DNA from: Sympetrum striolatum
Taxonomy: Eukaryota > Arthropoda > Insecta > Odonata > Libellulidae
Assembly (NCBI GenBank): GCA_947579665.1
Contig: OX388352.1
Span: forward strand, 74,066,113 to 74,130,112
DNA: 64,000 bases
Reading direction: 5' to 3'
Translations under genes and position numbers: made by a program
The notes under the pieces: model-generated
Told to the model about the DNA's origin: nothing
Seen by the model: the letters and a program-made list of their open reading frames with translations, nothing else
Databases searched by the model: none
Shown: piece after piece, positions 11,216 through 23,175 of the stretch
How the letters are laid out: every line of letters starts with the position of its first letter
Position numbering within the stretch: the stretch's first letter is position 1

Positions 11216-13424
11216 ATTATTATCACTCTATCCCAAAATTTCGGGACCTTGCACGGCAACGTAGTTCGAAGTGCTTGCAATTCTCTTTCTTCGCTACTGC
11301 GGACCGATCTCAACTACGCAGAATGGCAATTACTATTTAGATACAGGTCCGTTTGTGTTGGTTTCATATATACGCTTTGGGTTAACCTACATCGCCTGTT
11401 CGTTTTATGAAGACGTCGAGGAATGGTGGGTGGGTATGTTTTCCGGTTTCCACAACGAATTGAATTTTCAGATGCTGCCTGTCACATGAGCCTCATTCAA
11501 AACGTCCCTTCACTACGTCCAATTGACTCGTATGTTCATGGACCGGAAGTAGCATTTGGGTCGTCTTTAGACTGTCTTGAGGGCCTCATAGCAGTGAGCA
11601 AGTCGGCGGCTGCATTCAAGGGTCGTGTTGTATGCGACAGGAAGTAGTTTGAAGGAAGTGACCAGTTCGACTGTTCCTTTAGCGAAACAGGATTTCATTT
11701 GGTGCGTGTTATCATTGAAGAGGATTTTTGTGGAAAGACATCGCATCCAAACTCGCCATGATGTAATCCGGTTCCATTTTCAGTCGAACGAGTTTCCTCA
11801 CAAATATTTCTATATCCTAGAAATAGTGCATTCTATGGACAACGAGTGGTGCTATCAGTTTGTTCCAAAATGTTGCCAGATCGTAAATTAGAGAGTTGAT
11901 GGGACTCGCAATTGGTCAGAGAGCGATTATTTTACCGAATCTGCTGTTGTTACGAAGAAGCTATATTTACGAGAAGCTATAGTTCGCGAATAAAATTGCC
12001 ATATTTCTTTCGTATTGTCAAGATTAAATATTTAAAAATTTGTTTGGAATACCTTATAAAGCACAAGTCAGCTCGTAATTAAACTGACGCTTCATCTCTG
12101 GCTTGCATCTTCAGCATACGAAAACTTTCACGGAACGTAAATCCCTTGCTTAAACTATGTGGGATTGACTCTATACCGAACCAACAGTTACACTATCCAT
12201 AAAATTGCTATACCTTTTTCGTCACGAATTCATGGGGATAAGGATATAAGTGATCTTTCGAGAATTTCCTGATTAGATCGAAATCGAGAGAATAAAATAC
12301 CCGAAGCCACCTCATGTAGCGTGTTTCCTCAGCCGGTTGTCTCTTGTTATTGGGTTATTTAAGAAGATCACTCAATCAGTATGTTCGCACCACAGCTTCC
12401 TTCCCTTCAGGTAGCTCCTGATTCACATACAATCCGCCGTATCCCAGAATGGTACGGCGACGGGAGTGTGGAGCCGGAATCGATAGTGTCACTCCATCCA
12501 ATAATAAGGTAGCCCCGCACCCACACACACGCCGCCCCAAAACTGACCTTCTAATACGCGCCTTTCATATTCCTCATTCTTTCCCACATCCTTTTCCATG
12601 GAGAATATAACCGGATCACCTTTCATTCCCCAGAATCAAGTAAAGGAGCACAAAAGGGATTTTGTGCTCCTTTACTTGATTTTTACTCTACTTTATTTTT
12701 CGACTATCTCTTTTTATTTTAAATAAAATTCACCGAATCAGGCGAGGTCTTATGGTAATCCATAATGGAAATAATCTACGAAATATTTGTACTTTTACCA
12801 CAATTTATTTATTACAAAAAACAATCACACGACCGATTAATCGTCATCTTCTCGGAGAATGTTTTAGGAGATGAGATTAGGTGTAATTGAGTGGTGGAAG
12901 AATTGAATATTACGTTGCATATCGTTTTAAAAAACCCGTTTTTGCCTGAAGCGTATTATCCTTTTACACTATTTCTCAGCAGAGCTTCTTCTTCATTGAA
13001 ACATGTTCACAGTGGGAAACTTTTCTCTTAGATTCACTATTCTTTAGAATCACTTTTCTCTATCGTGTGAAGTTTCGATAGTATTCATTACCAATATTTC
13101 AATACATTCTGATAAAAAACGGTGGATGGTACCGGCAAAGAAATACTGTGAATGGATATTCTACCCTAATCAAGTAAATCATACTGGCATATGATCATGC
13201 CAGTGACACCTGTAATGCTATTCGGTAATTTGGTTGCTCGAAAACGACTTATAGGTTTTAATGCACACGAAATTATAAGTGTGCCTATCACAAGTGAATA
13301 TTCTAAAACGCTAATAAAAATTCCCATACCTAAAAATTTCCTTTCCAGTCTTTCATGAAATCGAAAGTTTAATTCAATGATTCATCAAATGAAACCGTGA
13401 GACCAACAAAATTCTCACTTCGAC
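11216..13424. other. Unassigned region, locally richer in open frames
   Basis: Several overlapping plus-strand open frames lie between 11174 and 11891; one has SYIRFGLTYIACSFYEDVEE. They look less AT-biased than their surroundings but break repeatedly and match no family I know. They may be an old transposon or a decayed exon cluster. The only other structure is the hairpin at 12634-12681. Confidence 0.35.
12634..12681. repeat. Perfect 22-bp inverted repeat with 4-nt loop
   Basis: The arm AATCAAGTAAAGGAGCACAA plus two further bases (12634-12655) is followed by GGGA and by its exact complement (12660-12681). The hairpin is much tighter than the MITEs elsewhere in this window. There is no long T-run after it and no gene nearby, so a terminator role is not implied. 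Confidence 0.9.
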
Positions 13425-13875
13425 CCACATATCCCCCTTTCTACCTTCGTAATTTTTTCCACTTCGTCACTCTCCCTTAGTCCCTCTATTCTGTTCTCCT
13501 CTCTTCGTCACCACATTCTCCCTCGTTACCTTTCTCCCTCTTCTCCCCCCTTCATCAATTTTCTCTCTTCGTCCCTCTTTTCGTCATTTTCTCCCTTTCT
13601 GCCTTTTCTCCTACCTACATTCGTTCACTCCTTTAGTTCTCCTTTGCCTCTTTACATCAGTTAACTCCCTTTATCAGTTTTCTCCATTCTACCATTTTCT
13701 CCTCCTTTTATCTGTTTTCTCTCTTCATCCCCTTTCTCCTCACTTCATCTATTTTCTCTCTTCGTCCGCTTTCATCTCCCTTCGTCTGTTTCCTCCCTTC
13801 CTGCTTATTCTCCTCCATACATTTTCTCCCTCATCCCTCTTCTCTTCCGGTCGTCCGTTTTTTCCTTTACCTCAC
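13425..13875. repeat. Polypyrimidine (CT-rich) degenerate minisatellite
   Basis: About 450 bp of the plus strand is nearly free of purine runs. It is built from degenerate units such as TTTTCTCCCTCTTCGTC and TTTTCTCTCTTCGTCC. The units are of irregular length. There is no coding meaning; ORFs through it are S/F/L/P-rich artefacts. Confidence 0.8.
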
Positions 13876-14530
13876 TACGATAACAGCACAAATAAACTCG
13901 TTACAATTCCTCGTGCACGACGGATTTTTTCTTAATTGAATCTCGCGGAATCAATAACTCCCGGTGACAGCCTAAGGTAACAAAATTTCGCTTGTATTAG
14001 GAGTACATCGAAGAGCGAAGTCTTTCCTCATTTTCTATGCTTCCAAAAAAATCGATTTTAATGCAAGCGAAGAAGCTCTTCCATCATTACCTTTCCGTGA
14101 TTAAATTATCGGCTCATGGTACCGAAAATAACGCAGTAGAAGACCTTCGAATTTTCCTTTAAATAGTGGATATCAGCTAACTTTTTCCTCTGTCGAGTAC
14201 ATAAGATAAAGTGTTCTTATTTAATTTCAAACAGGATAACTCTTTTGAGTAAGTTTGTGCCTTCCTTTTCTCAAAAATATTGTAATGAGCCATTAAAAAA
14301 AATAGATTCCTCGATTTCTCTAGGAAGTTACTAATTCCCTTTTCCCTATTTGCTGCATATAATAATAATTATTATTATAATTATAATAATAATAAAAGGA
14401 CTTTATTAGGGCCATATTGAGGCTAGGAAGTCTCTTCTTATATCTAACCCTTCGTCGTATGAGAAATGATTGTAAATAGATGGCTTGTAAAAGTACAAAG
14501 AAGAAAACTACTAGGCGGATCATAAAACGT
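13876..14530. other. Unassigned DNA with an (AAT/ATT)n microsatellite
   Basis: A short ATT/AAT microsatellite lies at about 14360-14397. Nothing else is recognisable. Confidence 0.5.
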
Positions 14531-14770
14531 AAGTAAAGAGCATAGGAAAAATTTCCACTGCAAGAAAACACCCTCAAGAAGGGGGGTATGAAAAACCTGC
14601 GAAACCTACCGATAGGAAACTAAATTCAGAGATGAAATCAGGTTAAATGAAATGTAAAGACAAGAAGACAAAGCAGTAATATCATACAAAAAATAATAAT
14701 AGCACTTTTAAATGTAAGTAAAAATAAACAGATAATTAAACTAATTAAAAAAATTATTCAAAAACGGTCT
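14531..14770 (+). repeat. Unclassified interspersed repeat, copy 2
   Basis: It matches the reverse complement of 4090-4430 with substitutions and small gaps; the shared landmarks are ACACCCTCAAGAAGGGGGGT and GATGAAATCAGGTTAAATGA. No coding end is attached. Confidence 0.65.
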
Positions 14771-15724
14771 AAATAACTGGAGGAAATTATAGGAACTCCA
14801 TTGGAGATTGAAACAACGCAGTACCGATCCGGAAGAACTCTGTGCGACGTAGCCTCTCCCCTTCCTTCGCCTCCCGTATCAATCGGTATCAGATGACGCT
14901 ATAATATTTTCAATTACATTAAGAGGTAAATATGTACTTCTCGATTGCTCTCGGAACCAAGGCCAAGAATCCACTTTTGACGTGATCGCAGATCACATTT
15001 CATAAATGGAGACAATGTCTCCGAAAAACGTTTTGAGTGCCATAAAAGTTCGGCATTCCTTTCTTGCTTTCACGGACTACCGGGAAGTAAGACTCGGAGC
15101 GCCTACAAAGACGGCTTATGGAGATTTCAAACCTCTAACCTTTGGGATGTCTGTTATGACCGTTGACTGCTGTGTTATGTGAAGCTGGTTAGCTCAAACT
15201 GAGCTCAGAAGTTTTCTTAAAATATAATTAGTTCTCCATTCAAAAAACTGCAACAGAATTATCTAGAAACTAATCTAAGCAAGTTTAAAACTTACGTGTT
15301 TTTGGCACATTAAAATTGGTTATACGAATTTGTAAATGTCATTAATTGGTAGAGTTGAAAGTCTCTGAGAGAAAACTTTCAGAACAAGCTTCGAAACATT
15401 TTCCACCCTCATTTTTGAGATTCTTTTTCTGAAAGGGAAGCACTAGTTTTTTATGTTTTTCGTCAGGAGGCAGAGCAAAACTGATGAAACAAAACTAATT
15501 TTTGGACTTTTTACTGCGTACACCGAAAGTTTGAGATTTGTAGGTCAAGTTTTAATGCGAAAATTTTTCGATTATAAGATGAACTGCAAATTCTGGACTC
15601 GTGTAAGCGCTTCATTTAATCAAAAAATACTTGAACGAATTGCTAAATAAAATTTTATTTTATATACCTAAATTTCCATCCTTCGTTGTTAATCGGTTAA
15701 ATCGATTTTATAAGCTGCTAAGTA
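14771..15724. other. Unassigned DNA holding a half fold-back element
   Basis: Apart from the repeat at 15055-15138 I recognise nothing here. A 65-codon plus-strand ORF at 15453-15650 has no family match. Confidence 0.4.
15055..15138 (+). mobile_element. Half copy of the 8779-8945 fold-back family
   Basis: CGGACTACCGGGAAGTAAGA, then CAAAGACGGCTTATGGAGAT, then TTCAAACCTCTAA correspond to the right arm at 8888-8945. The upstream CGGCATTCCTTTCTTG is the inverted counterpart of CAAGGAAGGAATGCCG in the first copy's loop, so the loop is flipped relative to the arm. Confidence 0.6.
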
Positions 15725-15801
15725 CAGTCCTGGCCAAAATTAACGCAGCACCGGCCGTAAGGATCGCTAGGGAGGTGCTGCGTTAATTTTGGCCAGGAGT
15801 G
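15725..15801. mobile_element. 77-bp fold-back MITE, TA-flanked, copy 1
   Basis: The 28-bp arms (CAGTCCTGGCCAAAATTAAC... and its complement) enclose a 21-bp loop. TA lies on both sides (15723-15724 and 15802-15803), as expected for Tc1/mariner-type insertion. An independent copy of the same length, with about three differences, lies at 41922-41998. Confidence 0.88.
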
Positions 15802-18025
15802 TACATAAAGTCACAAAGTTTATATATATATATATTTAAGGTCTTTGAGTCCAAATTGAATCCAGGCAATTAATTAAGGAATGTTTTGACGGTCATAACT
15901 CCTGGTAAAAATTACCTTATATTTCTTCTGTAATTGAACCCTTACTAGTCCATTATTTTTAGTTTCTAGACTGATATTTTTATATCAATGGAACTCTACA
16001 AATACTGCTATATGACTGCTAACTTTTGGTCAAAACTCCGCAAGATTGAACCAGTACAGTAGTTTTTAAAAAGGAAAGCTTGTATGATAGTTTTCTAGAG
16101 ATAGAGGGCCTCAAACTGGTTGTAAACCACACAGGAGTGTTTATCAGATGATGCGCTCAACCTCATGTCCCTTTTTTCAGATGTGATAACGGCTGAAGGC
16201 TCCTTGCCTTGTCTACCTTGAATGTCTCATACATATTTCTTTAGCGTCATTTCTCGACCATAAGGAGTTCGGAATTCTTCCTCAAATTGTTTGTTATTTT
16301 CCTCACTCTAGCCCTGTTTTGGACTTCAACGAGCCAAATTTCATATTCACAACCTCTCTAAATTAGAAAAGTTTCGTATAGTTTAGAGACGCAAACAAAC
16401 CCGTACAAAAATAACAAAGACGCACTTCCTCTCTCCATCGTCCTTTCTTCCATTTACTTCGAATCTTTCCGACCAATTCTCTTGAAGCAATTTCATCTTT
16501 TAGCCAGAATTCTATTACTATAACTCATTCATTGAATCTACGAAACTATTAATTTGAAAACCTTGTTTATGCTGCGGCAGTGTAACTTTAACTGCCTTGA
16601 AACCCTTCCCAATTAACTAGCAACAACGTGTTTCCCATTTATTTCTGCTCATTTTCTATTTCATCAACTTTAATTTTTTCTCTATTTCTCATTTGATCGT
16701 TTCTATAACTCTATCGTTCTGCACCAACCACTTCTCTTTCATTACTGCTTCAACATCAGCGAATTAGCTCCGATTTTCAACGGCACGAAACTCTGCTCTT
16801 TGAATAGTATTTTCCCATAGTATTCTGGTTCAGTGTGGAAAGCAAGATTGCGCTTTCTCTCTCTCCATCCTATTTGGTAAGCCCAAAGCATATTGTGGTT
16901 AATCGTGTAAGGTTAGTGAATCCCATTATTTTCTGGCTGATAGCTTCACAGACAGACAAACCAGAGAGTCTTTGTTCTTCCCTATTTTCAATCGGCGGTT
17001 TCACTAATAAGGAACACCGTCAAATACACTCTTAAATCACGTATATCATAACAAACTTATGCCAAAAGAATGAATCTATCTTAAGAATATTTGAGAATTC
17101 ATTAAAGGTATTTTTTGAAAGTGTGTGTGAAAATAATTAATATAAAAAAGTGTATAAGAAATATAAAATAATGCTTGTTGATTCTATTGGAGGGAGTTTG
17201 GATATTAAGCAACAGATTTGACCAATTTCAATAGCGCAGTTTTGCCCTAACACGTGTACTTAATTTGCGGAGCAAGTTCTTGGTAGATTAGATACACGAG
17301 TAGGAGATACTACTTCAGCATTCAATAGGACATCTCTCTCTCCAAAATAGGCTCGAGCCCTGATCGCATCGATAATGGAGAGTGATTGTGCGAATGAACG
17401 ATGAAAGTTGATCTAAACGCGGGTTTGCGATGAGGACCAATCTCTGCAACTATACTACTATTCCCTTTCACAATCAAACAGTTCCTTGCAACAAGTGAGT
17501 GATTGTTGTTAGATACTAAAATCCGCCAACTCGAGGGTGAAAATACACAAAGCTAATTTGTCCACCAACTCACGAGTGGCAAGGAAGCCCATTTCGTTTA
17601 ATCAATAAAAAGAAAGGGCTTACGTCAGTGCAATCAGCCCATTCCCCACTCAGTTTCTACCGAAGGACCTCAATTGCACTGATCAATTTGTTTGCTAATT
17701 TTCAGTATCCCATTGAAAAATCATTATCTATGAAATCCTCTCCTTCACCTCAAAATGAGCCAAAAATACTCTCCGCACACGCTTCATGTACGATGGGCAT
17801 TTTGTGCTTCCGCGTACTTGTTCCTCAATGTTCAGGCACGTTACACGTACGCACTGTTTCCCACCCTTTATCTCTATTGATGTATCTTGATTTTGGCCGG
17901 ATAATAGTGTTTCTACAGCCTTTGTTTCTTCCTACCGCAAACGTGTTATTGATTGCTTGGAAAATAGATTCCCGCCATCGAGACCAAAGGGCATGTCGTA
18001 AACCTAAATGTGGAATATTTTTGGA
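15802..18025. other. Unassigned intergenic DNA
   Basis: No family match. The longest open frame is a GTG-started stretch of 133 codons at 17628-18029, with neither conserved motifs nor splice context, and I do not consider it a gene. Composition is AT-rich throughout. Confidence 0.4.
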
Positions 18026-18176
18026 TTAATCCCCGTAACTGAGAATTCTCACGATTTCCAAAATATTTGTATATAATATGAAAGTGTTTTTATATATTTT
18101 ATAAATCGCGAGAATTTCCGAAATATTGTATAAAAACATTTCGGAAATTGTGAGAATTCTTGGTTACCGGGATTAA
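18026..18176. mobile_element. TTAA-flanked fold-back element, piggyBac-like MITE candidate
   Basis: Both ends are TTAA (18026-18029 and 18173-18176). Inward, the left end reads TTAATCCCCGTAACTGAGAA and the complement of the right end reads TTAATCCCGGTAACCAAGAA, then both continue with TTCTCAC and an ATTTCCxAAAT block. TTAA target sites are the hallmark of piggyBac. The CCCGGTAAC core resembles the ends of the piggyBac element at 27829-30794. A second, inner inverted pair (GAATTTCCGAAAT/ATTTCGGAAATT) lies inside. Length 151 bp, non-coding. Confidence 0.65.
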
Positions 18177-20954
18177 GCCAAAAATTTTCAAATTTTTAGT
18201 TAATATTCCCATATGTTTGATAAAAGTCTGTGAAAGACAAATCATAATTATCGGCACTTACGTAATGAGGATACACAGAAGTTTCCATTGGCAGAGCAAT
18301 CTTTTGCGATGGTTTGAGCAAAAAAGGAGAGCGGCAGATCCAAAAGAAAAGAGCACAATAGGAAATATTTTAACCTATTCAGTTAGGGTTCTCAATTGAT
18401 ATCCTATAGTGAGGGTAATCCCGAGTTCAAAGAGCGATTTATCTTCCATAAATATCGAGAGATTTAGGAAGGAGAAAAGAAAATTTCCTCGGAAAGGTTG
18501 AAAGATATCAAGATAAGACTAGGGACATGAATTTAGGACTACGAGGATCAATTCGCTACGTATGCTGAATTTCTGGTTATGATAAAAGAAGAGAACGATT
18601 TTTTATCCACATATTGCTCTTAGATGATGTAAGACTGTAAGAAACAACACGTGTGCCAAGGTGATTATAAAATAGGAATAGGCATTCAACATTTATCTCG
18701 ACTTATCAACAAGACTACACTAATTCGTCTACTAACCAAAATCTTCTCCTTCTTTCTTTGCACATCTTTTCTCACACCCACACTCCTTCTTAGTGTCATT
18801 GTTTTTCCAATTATTCCACCTTTCGGGAAATACTATCAACCGGAGTAAACCGTCAGCATATTTTCCAAATCAGTAAAATTCAGGTCACATTTAAACTGAT
18901 TTTTCTTACGGTATAGACATTTAAAAAATGCAGGATTTCACATAGTTATTTTAAGTGATGATTTTTTGATTTCTGATGAGCCCCTCGGATCTCAAGAATT
19001 GATTTTTTTCTGAAATTTATATCGATTTACGGTCAAATTATTAATACTTCAGATTCGATTGTACGAACATAAATCTTTTGTACTCGGGTTCTTTTTATTA
19101 TCTCAAAGCTACTGAATAGTTTTTGCCAGAAATAACAATTTTTTCTGTTCTCGAGTTTTCTCATTTGTAAGCGACGTAATGTCCTGCTGCCATTAAAAAT
19201 CTTACTTTCTTCAACTTGATTACCAAATATCTCTTACCACATATTTTTTATATATCAGGCTTGCTAATGCTATTCAGTTCATTCAATTCCATTCAGAGGG
19301 TACGACTTTCCGTAGCATGATGAAAATTTCTGAAAATAATGCTCTAGATCAAAATAAGGTTTATTGTAAGAATGGTCCTCACTGAATAAAATACGATCAA
19401 CAATAAATACGAATTATCATTATTAACATTATTAAGAACAATGAAAAGAATGGAAGACAAGTTTGAGAATAATTCCTGGTCTAGAACATAAATAAATTAA
19501 TTAAACTGAATTCTTAAATTTATGGCTTTCTATTTCACTTTTCGTAAAATAATGAATTCCAAGAAGATTTCTGCTGCAAAGCATCATCAAATTACAACTG
19601 CATTGACCTGTTCTCCAAATTTCTGAGCACTCGCTTATTAGCTCATACGATTATCCCTTTCTTAAGAGACGCTGATATTGTTAATCCACCTCTCTTTCTT
19701 CCAAATGTCTCTCAGGTAATCATTGTTTTATATTTTACAAACTACGCTCGTAAGATGAATAATTCGATTATTTTCACATATTTTATTCCTTCTTTAAGTG
19801 TAGGAATTACCGTGACGGTTTGCCGATCTTTTTTAACCTACTGATGTTCATATTTAAGTAATGACACTGATTCTTGGCTTTGAGACGTATTCGTTCATTT
19901 TTGAAAATGCATTTTGTCAGTTCGTTTGTGATTGTAACTTCAGCATATTCGTTCCACTCCTTTGACCATCCAGAGTTACAAAAAACTTAAATTTAATGCA
20001 TGATCGAATTGCATTGAAACTAAAATAACAACATTCTCGTGCAAAAGGTATGAAAGTGTTTTATAAACATGATTTTACGAGGGATATTGGAAATTATTTC
20101 AATCTTTCCACATAAATGGAAAACTGCATTCCATGGATTCCAGCCGTGTGTTTCCATCAGTGACACGGGTGCTTTCATGGAATGCTGTTGCTATTGGAAA
20201 TTACAAGTGGAATATAAGAGGGATGAAAATTATTATATATAACTTGAGTGCATGAGTGGAATAATCGTTTATTGGAGCGTATTTTCCGCATTCCATGAAA
20301 ATTGGCATTTCACCAACGACACGTTTCATAAAAATAATTTAACCTTCGTACTCGAGTTTTTAATACATTTCCGATTTATCTGGCGGTATGCATCTCTCGA
20401 AAGCTGATTAATTGGAAAAATGACTAGCTCCGATGAAATCGAGAGAACCTCTTCAACCTTGATTCGCGCGTGAAATTGCACTCTTTTGGAGAAATAAAAA
20501 CTCCAAATTTATATTCTGAAAATTATTTCATTAATTGAAGCTCGATTATAAAATGATTATTTTTTATCGAGAGTTTTCAATTAAAATTGAGTGTAATAAA
20601 TGTGTCGTCAAATAATTCACAGATAATTACTCTCTATTTTATCTACAAAAATTGCTTTCAATTCTTGTGGAAATAATTTTTGTATCAGTAACTAAGGTGA
20701 AGAGGTTCTAAAAATATTAACTCTTTTGTATTGAAATGCCCATCCCTATAATGCAATCATTTCAAGATGGAAGTGTGTTGCTTTGACCCAAAGCTGGATG
20801 AAATTTAGTAGGCTCACAGGAAGGTGTTCGAGGTTAAAGTGGTCAGTCAAGCTTACTTACTTTATGAAGATTCAAATAACAATAATGAAATAGGGCCAGG
20901 CGAAAGATATCTATACCTCAGAAAAAGGAGGCTGCAAAGGCCTCAATCATAAGT
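18177..20954. other. Unassigned AT-rich intergenic DNA
   Basis: No coding domain, RNA gene or transposon end recognised over about 2.8 kb. Short ORFs (for example 18160-18399 and 18651-18848) show no motif. Confidence 0.4.
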
Positions 20955-21660
20955 CTTCGCATCGTTGTTTATTGCATAACGCAAGGGAATTCAGGGTGGA
21001 AATAAGGATGAGCTTTATCAAGGTAAGAAAACTAAGCTGGAGATCAGGGTGTGAGGGAAAATGCTAGAACGTGTGGATACATTTTCTTTCTTGAGTAGTG
21101 TTTTATTGGGATGTAAAGTGCGTAGATGAGGTTTAAAATGTAAAAAGAAATTTTGCAAAGCGAAGGGAACTGATGACGAGATGTTTTGGTTAAGGAATCT
21201 GCAGAGGACTAGTTAAGTCTTTGGCCTGGCGTGTTTCGCTAAATGGATTTGAAAGGTAAATCGAAGAAAAGGAGGACATCAAAAGAGTCGAGGCCTTCGA
21301 GATGTGGTTGTGGTGTGGAATGGAAAAAGTAATTTGGATTGATATGAGAACAAACTCGTAGGTGGTGTATATGGGGTGGGGGGAGAGAGGGTTTTAATGG
21401 AATTAATACCAGCAGAGGAGATGGGTCAAATATCAAGAGGAGACGGATTGTTAAAGAAAGCAATTGAGGGTAGGGTGCAGGGATAGAGGGATAAAGAAAG
21501 GCAAACGACTTTAGATGATAGAAAGGAGAGATAAATTACTAAGAAACGAAAGAAAATGCACTGAATAGGGAATATAAGAACTCGCGAAGTTACGGAAAGA
21601 TGGGTCATCAATGTATTGTAATGTTTGTCTGAGGTGAATCGTGGCAAGGTGGAGTTAGGA
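20955..21660 (+). pseudogene. RTE-like LINE C-terminal domain, degraded
   Basis: Plus-strand pieces, in alternating frames, give NFAKRRELMTRCFGKGI-like residues then GLVKSLAWRVSLNG, VEAFEMWLWCGMEKVIWIDM and a basic KGKR-type end. This is the standard order at the C-terminus of RTE-like LINE proteins: A-KKAF-x-RREL, then the W-S-x-LYG-like segment, then the EMW-x-WRRMEK helix. The RT core is absent. Minus-strand ORFs over it are antisense. Confidence 0.7.
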
Positions 21661-22984
21661 AATGATTAAAGATCAGATGATGTGAGCTATTTTATTTTTT
21701 AATTGGATTTAAATTGCGGAATAAACACGCTGACCATTATATTACTATCCATCTTTTTTCTGATATAGTTACGTTAGATGGAGAACATTAATGATCTCCT
21801 TTTAATTTTCACTTGCTTTAATCAAGGAATGGGTGAATTTTCAGAGGAATTAATTTCTTCGTAGTTCAATCTTCTCAACGTTGGATCAGATCAAGGTCCT
21901 CTTAGTCACCTTTGAATGAAATTCCTCTTATAAATATAGAAAATTCTGTTTCCAGAAATCAATTTTTTAAAATACTCATTTTATGATAAAAGTAATTATA
22001 TCACAGTGATATACATATATTCGTTTCTATTTATAGCAGTCAATATAATGACTGATTAAGGAAATGAAGATTCAACGAGACCCAGATCTTACAGGAATCA
22101 CCTATGATCAATTTTGGAATTATTTAATTCTTTGGCCTAAGCTGTCGAAGCGCTTTTATAAATACTACTACTAATATTATTTCATTATTATCGCTACAAA
22201 AAAGATAAATTGAAAAAAATATCGAAGCAATCCTTCGAATGAAGTGACATATTTCCTATTGTTCGATACATGAGTGCTGATAACGTCGCATCTCTTGTGA
22301 ATTATCGTGTTATGCGTCGGCGAGCGTTAGACCCATTTTAACCAAAATCGAATTAGAACAATTACAAGACAATTAGAACAATTACAAGGTAAGGGAAAAC
22401 GAGAAAAAAATTAATTTTGAGTCAGGGTGATAACATTTCATCTATCCTTGTGTTTCAATTTCCTCGATCTATCTCATTTCAGCAGTGATCGAGTTTACTT
22501 ACGGCAAACACAAAATTTCACCATGCAACTTTCAATAATTGGAGCCAATTTATCGTCTGAACCTCAGGCATCAAACAAGCGCACTGTTTGCGGTAAGCTA
22601 CCGCTCAACTCTTGAACTGTTGAAATGTTCGTGGAAGGTATGATCACAGAGTATGCGCTTACCGATTTGAATGGAAATTCTTTGCATAGCTTGGACTAAT
22701 TGAATTGGAATCCAGTTCCATTATGGAAGGTAGCTGGCGCACTCAGAGTATTGATTAGATACTAAATTACTTTACAACCTAGATTCTCGAGTTGATTCTC
22801 ACAATAACATAACTAGATTTTTCCTTGAATACAATGAATCATGGACCCCTCTGACCTGACAAGAGGGTTTTCTCGAATACCCTCTGTCGAAATATTTTAT
22901 CGATGGAGCGGTTTTCTAAATATACTTTACGTTTCACAGAGGTCCGTCGTTAGGTAGTGAAGAAACACAGATGCATTAGATTAT
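21661..22984. other. Unassigned DNA with a SINE tail
   Basis: Only the SINE tail at 22134-22190 and a doubled ATTAGAACAATTACAAG unit at about 22352-22389 stand out. Confidence 0.45.
22134..22190 (+). mobile_element. 3' tail of the tRNA-derived SINE family seen at 1718-1835
   Basis: GGCCTAAGCTGTCGAAGCGC followed by TTTTATAAATACTACTACTA matches the minus-strand tail near 1718-1755 (GGCCTAAGCTGTCGAAACAC, then TCTTATGAATACT). The (ACT)n run looks like the SINE's simple-sequence tail. The tRNA-like head is not recognisable upstream, so this copy is 5'-truncated. Confidence 0.5.
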
Positions 22985-23175
22985 TATTTATTTATTAATC
23001 CTTAAAGACTACGACTAGGCACCAGGCCATGAGGTAGTGATTCCTGTGGGGAAAGGAAAAATAAAATAATCTGCCTGGTATTCACCCTAGTCAGGAGGAA
23101 AAACCTCCCGGTATCATACATAATTACAAAATTTTCAAAAATATTTCAAAATTTTCTATAATATTGCAATATAAA
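22985..23175 (-). repeat. LINE 3' UTR fragment (same family as 57090-57340)
   Basis: It shares GGCACCAG, ATAATCTGCCTGG, ATTCACCCTAGTC, the GGGAGG/AACCTCCC block and CATAATTACAAAATTTTC with the minus-strand LINE at 57090-57340, in the same orientation. No protein-coding end is preserved beside it. Confidence 0.65.

Noticed and set aside
12634..12681. Hairpin resembling a bacterial rho-independent terminator
   Set aside because: Loop and stem fit, but the genome is eukaryotic and no adjacent transcription unit is seen.
13425..13875. Open frames through the CT-rich tract
   Set aside because: Products are S/F/L/P-only low complexity; no start or splice context.
17628..18029. 133-codon plus-strand open frame, longest in a 3-kb stretch
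   Set aside because: Starts only at GTG, no motif, no splice sites, ends inside the TTAA-flanked fold-back element; consistent with chance.
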